In this document: piece by piece, positions 7,894 through 14,908 of the stretch
How positions within the stretch are numbered: position 1 is the first letter of the stretch
Layout of the letters: the number at the start of each line of letters is the position of its first letter
Assembly (NCBI GenBank): GCA_031279175.1
Contig: JAITJA010000105.1
Coordinates: 1-19,502, forward strand
DNA length: 19,502 nt
From: Odoribacteraceae bacterium
GTDB lineage: Bacteria; Bacteroidota; Bacteroidia; Bacteroidales; Marinifilaceae
Direction: 5' to 3'
Notes under the pieces: generated by a model
The model's input: only the letters and a program-made list of their open reading frames with translations
Told to the model about the DNA's origin: nothing
Database searches by the model: none
Program-made: the position numbers and the translations under genes

Positions 7894-9573
7894 TTACCAG
7901 AAGTAGATGTAGAAGAGGGTGGTGATGCCAAGAATAACGGCAGTGTGGAAAACGTCCCAGTAGGTCCAGCTGGCACGCGAGGCGGCGCGTTGCTCCGGGG
8001 TGGAGGTGCCGAAGACGAGGCCCTGGATCTTCCCGGGCGACGGGGCGGCAGTGGCGTAGCTCACGCCAACAATGACGAGGACGCAGAAGAGGAACATCCA
8101 ACCGCAGAAGAATAGCCAGTTGACGTCATAGAAAACGTATTTGAAGAGGTTGTCGGCAGTGCCATCGACCGTCTTGTAGTAGATCATGGCGCCAAGGCGG
8201 GTGAGACCAATGACGAGACCGGCAATAAGTCCCCACAATCCCCCCTTTGCCGAGGCCCGTTTCCACGTGACGCCAAGAAGGAAGGCAGCAGCAATACCGG
8301 GCGCGAGGAGGGATTGTACCTCTTGCAGGTACGCGTAGAGGACGTCGCCAACGCTACGCATGATGGGTATCCAGAGGATGCCAAGGACAACAACGACGAC
8401 GGTGGCAATCTGGCCGACGCGGACGAGTTTCTTTTCCGGCGTGGCCGGGCGGAAACGCTTGTAGAAGTCGATCGTGAAGAGCATCGACGAGGAGTTGAAG
8501 AGCGACGCCAGCGAACTCATCAGGGCGGCAAGGATACCGCAAACGACAAGGCCCTTGATCCCGGCAGGTAGCAGCTTGGCCACGAGCACGGGGAAGGCGG
8601 CGTCGGTGATGGTCTTTCCAGCGTCGTCAAGGGGGAGGAACGTGCCGCTGTTGTAGTGCAGGGCGTAAGCGATCATTCCCGGGATGAGGAAGAGGAAGAC
8701 GGGCAGGAGCTTGAGGTAAGCGCCGAAGATGGAGCCGCGACGCGCCTCTCTCTCGTTTTTACCGGAAAGGACGCGCTGGACGATGTACTGGTCGGTACAC
8801 CAGTACCAGAATCCAATGATGGCCGACCCGACAATGGCGCCAAGCCACGGGACGCTGGGATCGCTGTTCGAACGCATGAGGTTGAGGCGCGTGTCCCCGA
8901 ATTCGTTGATGTGCTCCAGGCCGCAGATGCGCATCATCTCTTCCCACCCGCCAAGTTCTTTTAACCCGAGCACGAGGATGACAAGCGAGCCAAGCAGCAG
9001 GAAGGGCGTCTGGAGGATGGAGGTGTAGAGGACGGAGCGCATCCCGCCAATGACGGTGTAGAGCGCGGTGAGGAGGACAAGCCCGACAGCAGCAATCCAG
9101 AAGAAGTCAATGCCCCAGATCTGCTCGATGCCGAAGACTTGCTGGAAGACAAGACCACCGGCAAAGACGGTGACGGCAACCTTCGTGAGCACGTAGCTGA
9201 TCAGCGAGATGAAGGAGAGGATGGTGCGCGATTGCGAGTTGTAACGCCGCTCGAGGAACTCGGGCATGGTGTAGACCATGCTCCGGGAGTAGAAGGGGAC
9301 GAAGACCCAGCCAAGGAGAAGGATGATCCATCCTTGAATCTCCCAGTGGGCCATGGCCATACCACCGGACGCCCCGGTGCCGGCAAGGCCGACAAGGTGC
9401 TCCGACCCGATGTTTGACGCGAAGATGGAAGCACCTATGGCAATCCACGTGGCGTCTCGCCCGGCAAGGAAGTAGTCGCCGGAACTGTCTTGCTTTTTCT
9501 TGAGGACCCAGACGATGATCGCGACGAGAAGAACGGCGAACAGTCCGATTACGATCCAGTCTAATAGTTGCAT
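7894..9573 (-). CDS. Sodium/sugar symporter (SSS family, SGLT type), probable L-arabinose importer
   Basis: A 559-residue inner-membrane protein rich in hydrophobic segments (about 14 expected for this family). It shares long motifs with vSGLT and human SGLT1: ASNIGSEHLVGLAGTGA (52-68), FWYWCTDQYIVQR (255-267), AYLKLLP (285-291) and LMSSLASLFNSSS (351-363), the last covering the Na2-site Ser region. Residues aligning with the sugar contacts of human SGLT1, as I recall them, are all identical: N54, H59, E78, Y257, W258, K288 and Q417. That predicts a pyranose pocket of the glucose/galactose type; L-arabinopyranose is galactopyranose without C6, so arabinose fits. It sits between araB (36 bp upstream) and the GH51 gene (30 bp downstream). 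Galactose, glucose or xylose remain possible substrates. Confidence 0.92.
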   Translation of the reverse strand: MQLLDWIVIGLFAVLLVAIIVWVLKKKQDSSGDYFLAGRDATWIAIGASIFASNIGSEHLVGLAGTGASGGMAMAHWEIQGWIILLLGWVFVPFYSRSMVYTMPEFLERRYNSQSRTILSFISLISYVLTKVAVTVFAGGLVFQQVFGIEQIWGIDFFWIAAVGLVLLTALYTVIGGMRSVLYTSILQTPFLLLGSLVILVLGLKELGGWEEMMRICGLEHINEFGDTRLNLMRSNSDPSVPWLGAIVGSAIIGFWYWCTDQYIVQRVLSGKNEREARRGSIFGAYLKLLPVFLFLIPGMIAYALHYNSGTFLPLDDAGKTITDAAFPVLVAKLLPAGIKGLVVCGILAALMSSLASLFNSSSMLFTIDFYKRFRPATPEKKLVRVGQIATVVVVVLGILWIPIMRSVGDVLYAYLQEVQSLLAPGIAAAFLLGVTWKRASAKGGLWGLIAGLVIGLTRLGAMIYYKTVDGTADNLFKYVFYDVNWLFFCGWMFLFCVLVIVGVSYATAAPSPGKIQGLVFGTSTPEQRAASRASWTYWDVFHTAVILGITTLFYIYFW

Positions 9574-9600
9574 AGTGTTGTTGTGTTAGAAGGTTTCGTT

Positions 9601-9608
9601 CAAAATTA
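9601..9608 (-). promoter_or_regulatory. Possible internal -7 box ahead of the symporter gene
   Basis: The 36-bp gap between araB and the symporter reads TAATTTTG on the minus strand, matching the Bacteroidota -7 pattern TAnnTTTG. It lies 27 bp before the ATG. No TTTG is seen at the -33 position. Next to it, across the araB stop codon, is a 10-bp perfect palindrome TAAATATTTA (9611-9620). This AT-rich patch may be a secondary promoter for the symporter and GH51 genes, or chance. Confidence 0.28.
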
Positions 9609-9609
9609 T

Positions 9610-11268
9610 TTAAATATTTACCGCCTGCCCGATGGCGCGGTATTTAAGGTATAGCTTCGTGTAGATGTCGGCAAGGGCGGGGTCGGGCGTGTAGACGCGC
9701 GCGAATCCCTGCCCCATGGCTTCCTGCGCCTTCTCGACGGAGGGATATATTCCAGCGGCAACGGCAGCAAACATGGCAGCTCCAGCAGCACACGCCTGCC
9801 CGGCCCTGGATACCTGGACGGGCATCCCGAGGACGTCGGCAAGGATCTGCATGACGAAGGGCGACTTGAGGGCGATGCCCCCGATGCCAATGACCTCGTT
9901 GATCCGGACGCCGTTCTCGAGGAAGCGCTCGACGATGGCGCGCGAACCGAAGGCGGTGGCCTCGACCAGGGCGCGGAAGAGCCGCGGGGCGTCGCTGCCG
10001 AGGGTGATCCCGGCGATCGTTCCCTTGAGGAGTTGGTCCGCGTCGGGGGTACGCCGCCCGTTCATCCAGTCGGTGGCGATCAGGGCGTTCTCCCCGGGGG
10101 GGATCTTCGCGGCTTCCTCTGATAACGCGGGGATGACGCGCTCGATGGTCTCCTCGATAAGGCGCTCCCTGATCGATTCGTTGACAAGGGGGGAGGTAGC
10201 AATGAGGTGCTCTACCGGCCAGGAGACGACGCGCTTGAACCAGGCGTAGATGTCGCCGAAGCCGGATTGTCCCGCCTCGAGTCCGATCATGCCGGGGATG
10301 ACCGAGCCGTCGACTTGCCCGCAGATGCCGGGGATGAGCTTGTCACCGAGTTCTTCCCGCGGGACAACCATCACGTCGCACGTCGACGTGCCAATGACGC
10401 GCACGAAAGCACCGGGCTTGATCTGCGCGCCAACCGCCCCCATGTGGCAATCGAAAGCACCAACGGAGACGATAACGTCCGACGAGAGGCCCATCTGGCA
10501 AGCCCATGGCATGGAGATCGTACCGATGGCATGGTCGCTCGTGAAGGTGTCCGTGAAGAGTCGTTCGCGATACCCGGCAAGGAGCGGGTCGAGCGCGACG
10601 AGGAATTTTTCCGGCGGGAGGCCTCCCCACTTGGCATGCCACATGGCCTTGTGCCCGGCGGCACACCGGCTTCTCTTGATTTTCTCCAGTCGCTCCGTGC
10701 CGGTGAGCAACGCGGGAATCCAGTCGCAATGCTCGACCCACGAGACGGCAGCCTCGCGGACGGCCTCGTCGACGCGGAGCGCGTGAAGTACTTTCGCCCA
10801 TACCCACTCGGAGGAGTAGACGCCTCCCTCGTAGGCCGTGTAATCGCTTTCCCATTGTTTCGCGAGCGCGTTGATCTCGGCGGCCTCGCGAACGGCGGTA
10901 TGGTCTTTCCAAAGGATAAACATGGCGTTGGGATTGTCGGCGAACGCGGGGAGTAAAGCCAGAGGGATACCGTCGGCGTTGGTCAGAACGGGCGTGCTAC
11001 CGGTCGTGTCGATGGCGATGCCGACGATGTTGTTTGCCCTTTTGACGTTCTTGCCGATGACGCCCTTGACGGCGGCGACCAGGGTCTCGATATAGTCCAG
11101 CGGGTGTTGCCGGTACTGGTTGCTTCCCGGGTCGCAGTATTTACCGGCGGCCCACCGCGGGTAGAATTGCACGGAGGAGGTGATCTCCTCCCCCGTGGCA
11201 CTGTTGACAAGCACGGCGCGACAAGAGTCCGTGCCGTAGTCGATACCGATAACTAACTTGTCTTTCAT
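9610..11268 (-). CDS. araB: Ribulokinase
   Basis: This cytoplasmic FGGY-family kinase phosphorylates L-ribulose to L-ribulose-5-phosphate with ATP. It has 552 residues, the normal AraB length. The N-terminal domain begins with the phosphate-binding strand VIGIDYGTDSCRAVLV (near 6-21) and has IAIDTTGSTPV and ILWKDHTA. The C-terminal half carries the AraB-type DCHMGAVGAQIKPG and IGTSTCDVMV (about 272-302), ATDWMNGRRTPDAD near 400 and the adenosine motif IGIGGIALKSPF near 460. These distinguish it from xylulokinase or glycerol kinase. It starts 9 bp after araA, consistent with one transcript. Confidence 0.97.
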   Translation of the reverse strand: MKDKLVIGIDYGTDSCRAVLVNSATGEEITSSVQFYPRWAAGKYCDPGSNQYRQHPLDYIETLVAAVKGVIGKNVKRANNIVGIAIDTTGSTPVLTNADGIPLALLPAFADNPNAMFILWKDHTAVREAAEINALAKQWESDYTAYEGGVYSSEWVWAKVLHALRVDEAVREAAVSWVEHCDWIPALLTGTERLEKIKRSRCAAGHKAMWHAKWGGLPPEKFLVALDPLLAGYRERLFTDTFTSDHAIGTISMPWACQMGLSSDVIVSVGAFDCHMGAVGAQIKPGAFVRVIGTSTCDVMVVPREELGDKLIPGICGQVDGSVIPGMIGLEAGQSGFGDIYAWFKRVVSWPVEHLIATSPLVNESIRERLIEETIERVIPALSEEAAKIPPGENALIATDWMNGRRTPDADQLLKGTIAGITLGSDAPRLFRALVEATAFGSRAIVERFLENGVRINEVIGIGGIALKSPFVMQILADVLGMPVQVSRAGQACAAGAAMFAAVAAGIYPSVEKAQEAMGQGFARVYTPDPALADIYTKLYLKYRAIGQAVNI

Positions 11269-11277
11269 ACGCGGCGT

Positions 11278-12762
11278 TTAGCGGTAAAAGACCTCGTTTA
11301 CTTTCAGCTCGAACTTGAAGCCGTTGATGGTCGTCTTCTCGTCGATGGTGAGCAGTTCGATGCCGGCAATGTCGGCGTAGTCCTCGAAATACTCGTTGGT
11401 CAGCGCGTACGTGAATGCCGTGTGATGCGTTCCCCCGGCAAGTATCCACGCGGCAGCGCCTACCTCGAGATTCGGGCGAGGAATCCAGAGGGCACTCGCG
11501 ACGGGCAGCTTCGGCAGCGCGGCCTCCGGCTCGATCACGTCGACGTTGTTGACGATCATCCGGAAGCGGTTGCCCATGTCGACGATCGTCGCGGCGATAC
11601 CGGCGCCAGGATGCGCGGTGAAGACGAGGCGTGCCGGGTCGGCCTTTCCGCCGATTCCCAACGGGTGCACCTCGAGGTGCGGCACGCCGGTGGTGATCTC
11701 CGGCGACACCTCCAGCATGTGCGATTGCAGGATGGCGCTCTTCTCGCCGTTGAAGTGGTAGGTGTAATCCTCCATGAAGGAAGTACCGCCCGGTAGCCCT
11801 TTCGCCATGACCCACAAGGTGCGGACGAGCGCGGCGGTTTTCCAGTCTCCCTCTGCCCCGAAGCCGTATCCCTCGGCCATGAGCCGCTGGCAGGCGAGGC
11901 CCGGCAGCTGATTCAGCCCGTGGAGCGCGTCAAAGTTTGTCGTGAAGGCCTTCGCTCCCTTGTCGCCAAGGAAACGGCGGAGCGCGATCTCCTCGCGTGC
12001 GGCCTCGCGAACCTGCCCGTGGTCCCTGGCCCCTCGCTTGCAGTTTGCGGCGAACGCGTAGAGGGCCTCGTACTCCTCGACGAGCGCGTTGATGTCGCTC
12101 TCGGTCACGCGTTCCTGGTACGCGACCAGGTCGCCGATCCCGTGGTAGTCGACGTGGTAGCCGAGGCGCATCTCCGCCTCTACCTTGTCCCCGTCCGTGA
12201 CGGCCACGTTGTTCATGTTATCGCCGAAGCGAACGACGAGCATCTCTTGCGCGTCAGCCCATGCCGTTGCCACGCGCATCCACGTGCCGATTCGTTCCTG
12301 CACGCGCTCGTCGCTCCAGTGCCCGACGACCACTTTCCTGTTTTTCCTCATCCGGCTAACGATGTGCCCGAACTCGCGGTCGCCGTGCGCGGACTGGTTA
12401 AGGTTCATGAAATCCATGTCGATCTCGCTCCACGGGATCTCCTTGTTAAACTGGGTGTGGAGGTGTAGCAGCGGCTTGTGGAATTCTTGCAGCCCCTTGA
12501 TCCACATCTTGGCGGGGGAGAAGGTGTGCATCCACGTGATGATACCGACACAACGCCTGTCGTTATTCGCGGCGCTAAACGCGGCGGCCACCTCGGACGA
12601 CGAGTTCACCGTCCCCTTGTAAACCACCTTCACCGGCAGCTTGCCGGAACTGTTTAGCCCTTTTACAATTTCCGTCGAGTGTGCGTCGACGGCAATGACC
12701 GCGTCACCCCCGTAAAGGAGCTGGGCGCCGGTCACAAACCATACTTCGATGTCATTGTACAT
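11278..12762 (-). CDS. araA: L-arabinose isomerase
   Basis: This cytoplasmic Mn2+-dependent enzyme interconverts L-arabinose and L-ribulose, the first step of the pathway. It has 494 residues, about the usual 500. The metal ligands known from the E. coli enzyme are found at matching places: E304 (GAEGDWK), E331 (FMEDYTYHF), H348 (LQSHMLEV) and one of H446/H447 (GGTHHTAF). The N-terminal segments WFVTGAQLLYGGD and TWMHTFSPAKMW are typical. It lies 11 bp after araD and 9 bp before araB. Nothing looks truncated. Confidence 0.98.
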   Translation of the reverse strand: MYNDIEVWFVTGAQLLYGGDAVIAVDAHSTEIVKGLNSSGKLPVKVVYKGTVNSSSEVAAAFSAANNDRRCVGIITWMHTFSPAKMWIKGLQEFHKPLLHLHTQFNKEIPWSEIDMDFMNLNQSAHGDREFGHIVSRMRKNRKVVVGHWSDERVQERIGTWMRVATAWADAQEMLVVRFGDNMNNVAVTDGDKVEAEMRLGYHVDYHGIGDLVAYQERVTESDINALVEEYEALYAFAANCKRGARDHGQVREAAREEIALRRFLGDKGAKAFTTNFDALHGLNQLPGLACQRLMAEGYGFGAEGDWKTAALVRTLWVMAKGLPGGTSFMEDYTYHFNGEKSAILQSHMLEVSPEITTGVPHLEVHPLGIGGKADPARLVFTAHPGAGIAATIVDMGNRFRMIVNNVDVIEPEAALPKLPVASALWIPRPNLEVGAAAWILAGGTHHTAFTYALTNEYFEDYADIAGIELLTIDEKTTINGFKFELKVNEVFYR

Positions 12763-12773
12763 ACGTTCAAGAT

Positions 12774-13523
12774 TTAGTTAGTTGATTCATTTGTTTGCCC
12801 GTAATATGCTTCCGGGCCATGCTTACGAGAAAAATGTTTCTCGACGAGGTGTTTATTCATGATCGCGATGGGATTAATCATACGCGTGAGGTGAGCCAGC
12901 TTCGCCACTTCCTCCAGCACTACCGCGTGATGCACCGCCTCCTCGGGGGTCTTTCCCCAGGTGAACGGGCCGTGGTTCTTTACCAGCACCGCGGGGAGGT
13001 GCATGGGGTTTAAGTCCTCCTCCTCGAAGCAGTTGATGATCATCTTGCCGGTCTCCTTTTCATAATCCCCCTTGATCTTCGTTTCGTTCATGTTCCGGGT
13101 GCATGGAACATCGCGACTGAAATAATCGGCGTGGGTAGTCCCGAGGATTGGGATATCGTAACCGGCTTGCGCCCACGCGGTGGCATACGTCGAGTGGGTA
13201 TGGACGACGCCCCCGATTCCCGGGAAGGCCCGGTACAGCGCCAGGTGCGTGGGCGTGTCCGATGACGGTTTTAGTCTGCCGGCGACGACCTCTCCCTCCA
13301 GTGTCAGGAGCACGATGTCTTCCGCCGTCATCCTGTCATACGGGACGCCCGATGGTTTGATCGCCACAAGTCCCCGTTTCCGGTCTATACCGCTGACATT
13401 GCCCCACGTGAAAAGCACCAACCCGTGTTTCACCAGGGAGCAATTTGCCTCGAATACCTCGGAGAGAAATTTCGCGCGTTCGTGGCTCTCGCGCATCTGT
13501 TCAAAAATCAAAGTGTCGACCAT
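12774..13523 (-). CDS. araD: L-ribulose-5-phosphate 4-epimerase
   Basis: This class II aldolase-fold, zinc-dependent enzyme converts L-ribulose-5-phosphate to D-xylulose-5-phosphate, which enters the pentose phosphate pathway. It has 249 residues. Visible motifs are TWGNVSGID (39-47), KPSGVPYDRMT (56-66), D89 in SSDTPTH, zinc ligands H108 and H110 (VVHTHSTY), H184 (KNHGPFTWG), and the C-terminal catalytic Tyr in EAYYGQ. The first 18 or so residues extend beyond the E. coli start; a downstream ATG at codon 10 is possible, but the first ATG sits at a sensible distance from the -7 box. It is the first gene of the operon. The tail ENTN-like end (NESTN) is unremarkable. Confidence 0.96.
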   Translation of the reverse strand: MVDTLIFEQMRESHERAKFLSEVFEANCSLVKHGLVLFTWGNVSGIDRKRGLVAIKPSGVPYDRMTAEDIVLLTLEGEVVAGRLKPSSDTPTHLALYRAFPGIGGVVHTHSTYATAWAQAGYDIPILGTTHADYFSRDVPCTRNMNETKIKGDYEKETGKMIINCFEEEDLNPMHLPAVLVKNHGPFTWGKTPEEAVHHAVVLEEVAKLAHLTRMINPIAIMNKHLVEKHFSRKHGPEAYYGQTNESTN

Positions 13524-13544
13524 ACGTTAGTTTTTGGTTTTCCG

Positions 13545-13552
13545 CGAAGATA
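13545..13552 (-). promoter_or_regulatory. Candidate -7 promoter box of the arabinose operon
   Basis: On the minus strand TATCTTCG lies 21 bp before the araD ATG, one base from the Bacteroidota pattern TAnnTTTG. No clear -33 TTTG is present. An AT-rich core (AAATAAATATTT, 13580-13591) sits roughly where an upstream regulator would bind, and contains the palindrome AAATATTT. Which regulator acts here is not visible, since none is encoded in the window. Confidence 0.45.
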
Positions 13553-13818
13553 AACTCTTTTTCCATTCACATGCGCGTAAAATAAATATTTCTCCGCGTT
13601 TTTTTTCACGACCGGAAACGGGGAGGAAAATGTTTATAAAAACGGGAAAAAGCGGGCACTCTCCACCCGCCCGGGAAACGCGGCACAGGCAGCAAGAACC
13701 GGGGGGTAAGTGATGTTGTAATGTTGAATTACAGGGGGTGTATCGGGCTATTATTCACGCGTGTCATTCCGCGATGCGCCGCCCGGTGACGGACTTGGAC
13801 GCTCGCGAACTCGCCTCT
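13553..13818. other. Spacer between dusB and the arabinose operon
   Basis: No gene is supported in this stretch. It contains, from the dusB side, a hairpin over the dusB stop, a short inverted repeat TGTAAT/ATTACA (13717-13722 and 13728-13733, 5-nt loop), the terminator at 13647-13670, and AT-rich DNA upstream of the araD -7 box. I looked for tRNA cloverleaf arms and small ORFs with good starts and found none. Confidence 0.6.
13647..13670 (-). terminator. Intrinsic terminator downstream of dusB
   Basis: On the minus strand a 5-bp GC stem (GCGGG at 13670-13666, CCCGC at 13656-13652, 9-nt loop) is followed at once by TTTTT (13651-13647), then CCCG and another T run. It lies about 150 nt beyond the dusB stop and before the araD promoter, so it would insulate the arabinose operon from dusB read-through. 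Confidence 0.6.
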
Positions 13819-13828
13819 TTAGTTCGCG
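13804..13828 (-). other. Hairpin spanning the dusB stop codon
   Basis: CGCGAACT (13804-13811) and AGTTCGCG (13821-13828) form a perfect 8-bp stem with a 9-nt loop that includes the TAA stop of dusB (13819-13821). No T run follows on the minus strand, so it is not an intrinsic terminator; it could protect the mRNA 3' end or be chance. Confidence 0.4.
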
Positions 13829-14796
13829 TCTCTCTCCTTGACTCGCTCGAACAGTTCGTGCAGGCGCTCGAGCGTGGTGGCCTGTAACAGTTCGACGCGC
13901 AGCTCCCGGAAGTCCGGTATGCCTTTAAAGGCCCTGGCCACGTGTCTCCGCGCGTGCAATATCCCGCGCGTCTCGCCGAGCCATTCACAGGATCGCTCGA
14001 CCTGCCCGGCGATGACGTCGACCTGTTCGGCGAGGGGGGGATCCGGGAGCAGCTCCCCGTGTTCCAGGTAATGCTTCACCTGGCGGAAGATCCACGGCCT
14101 TCCGATGGCGGCCCGCCCGATCATGATCGCGTCCACGCCGTATCGTTCGAAAGCCTCCGCGGCCTTCTCCGGCGAGTCGATGTCCCCGTTACCGATGATC
14201 GGCACGTGCACGCGCGGGTCTTGCTTGAGGCGGGCGATTGGCTCCCAGTCCGCCTCCCCCTTGTACATCTGTGACCGGAATCGTCCATGGACGGCGAGGG
14301 CGGCGATACCAACGTCTTGCAGGCGGCAGGCGACCTCATCGACGAGCAATTGCCCGCTCTCCCACCCGAGCCGCGTCTTGGCCGTCACCGGCACGCGCAC
14401 GGCACGCACCACCTGCCGCGCGATCTCGACCATCAGCGGGATGTCGCGCAGCATCCCCGCGCCGGCCCCCTTCGCGGCAACGCGCTTGACAGGACAACCG
14501 AAGTTCAAGTCGATGAAGTCGGGGGAGACCGTCTCGACGATCCGCGCCGCCTCGACCATCGAGTCAACGTCTCGCCCGTAGATCTGGATTGTCACCGGCC
14601 GTTCCTCCTCCGAGATCGTCAGCTTCTCCAGCGTCTTGCGAACGGAACGTACCAGCGCGTCCGCCGAAACGAATTCCGAGTATAGCCAGTCCGCCCCGAA
14701 GGATTTACATGCCGCGCGAAATTGCTTGTTCGTCACCTCCTCCATCGGCGCCAGGATTACCGGCCGCTCTCCCATCTCTTTGCCTCCTACATTCAT
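13819..14796 (-). CDS. dusB: tRNA-dihydrouridine synthase, DusB-like
   Basis: This FMN enzyme reduces specific uridines in the tRNA D-loop to dihydrouridine, using NAD(P)H. It has 325 residues. The (beta/alpha)8 domain opens with PVILAPMEEVTNKQFR (12-27). The catalytic C101 lies in LNFGCPVKRVAAKGAGAGML, the conserved Lys in TAKTRLGW, and the FMN/RNA motifs in AVHGRFRSQMYKG and IGNGDI. A helical RNA-binding domain follows from about residue 240. The start at 14794-14796 keeps the usual short lead (GERPVILAPM) of DusB; M8 is an alternative. It is divergent from the phospho-sugar mutase gene and has its own -7 box. The DusB subgroup call is from overall resemblance. Confidence 0.94.
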   Translation of the reverse strand: MNVGGKEMGERPVILAPMEEVTNKQFRAACKSFGADWLYSEFVSADALVRSVRKTLEKLTISEEERPVTIQIYGRDVDSMVEAARIVETVSPDFIDLNFGCPVKRVAAKGAGAGMLRDIPLMVEIARQVVRAVRVPVTAKTRLGWESGQLLVDEVACRLQDVGIAALAVHGRFRSQMYKGEADWEPIARLKQDPRVHVPIIGNGDIDSPEKAAEAFERYGVDAIMIGRAAIGRPWIFRQVKHYLEHGELLPDPPLAEQVDVIAGQVERSCEWLGETRGILHARRHVARAFKGIPDFRELRVELLQATTLERLHELFERVKERDAN

Positions 14797-14819
14797 CGTT
14801 CTCCTTTTTAAAATGATGG

Positions 14820-14827
14820 CAAAGGTA
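14820..14827 (-). promoter_or_regulatory. -7 promoter box of dusB
   Basis: TACCTTTG on the minus strand matches TAnnTTTG exactly and lies 23 bp before the dusB ATG. No clear -33 TTTG is seen. It shares a 112-bp divergent intergenic region with the promoter of the phospho-sugar mutase. Confidence 0.6.
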
Positions 14828-14876
14828 GGGATTATCCCCCGAAGAGGCCAGACACGCGAATCCCGCGATTTTCATC

Positions 14877-14884
14877 TATATTTG
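14877..14884 (+). promoter_or_regulatory. -7 promoter box of the phospho-sugar mutase gene
   Basis: TATATTTG matches the Bacteroidota TAnnTTTG pattern exactly, 24 bp before the chosen ATG at 14909. It supports that start rather than the longer open frame, which would begin at 14636 inside dusB on the other strand. Confidence 0.6.
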
Positions 14885-14908
14885 CCGACACTTTTAAAAA
14901 CATACAAA

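Noticed and set aside
13501..13566. A 21-codon minus-strand frame beginning ATGGAAAAAGAG that overlaps the araD start, as a possible leader peptide
   Set aside because: It contains the best -7 box for araD, so a transcript starting there would not include its start codon. No attenuator hairpin accompanies it.
14636..14908. N-terminal extension of the phospho-sugar mutase frame
   Set aside because: It would lie over dusB on the other strand and includes the -7 box at 14877-14884; the family normally starts near the ATG at 14909.
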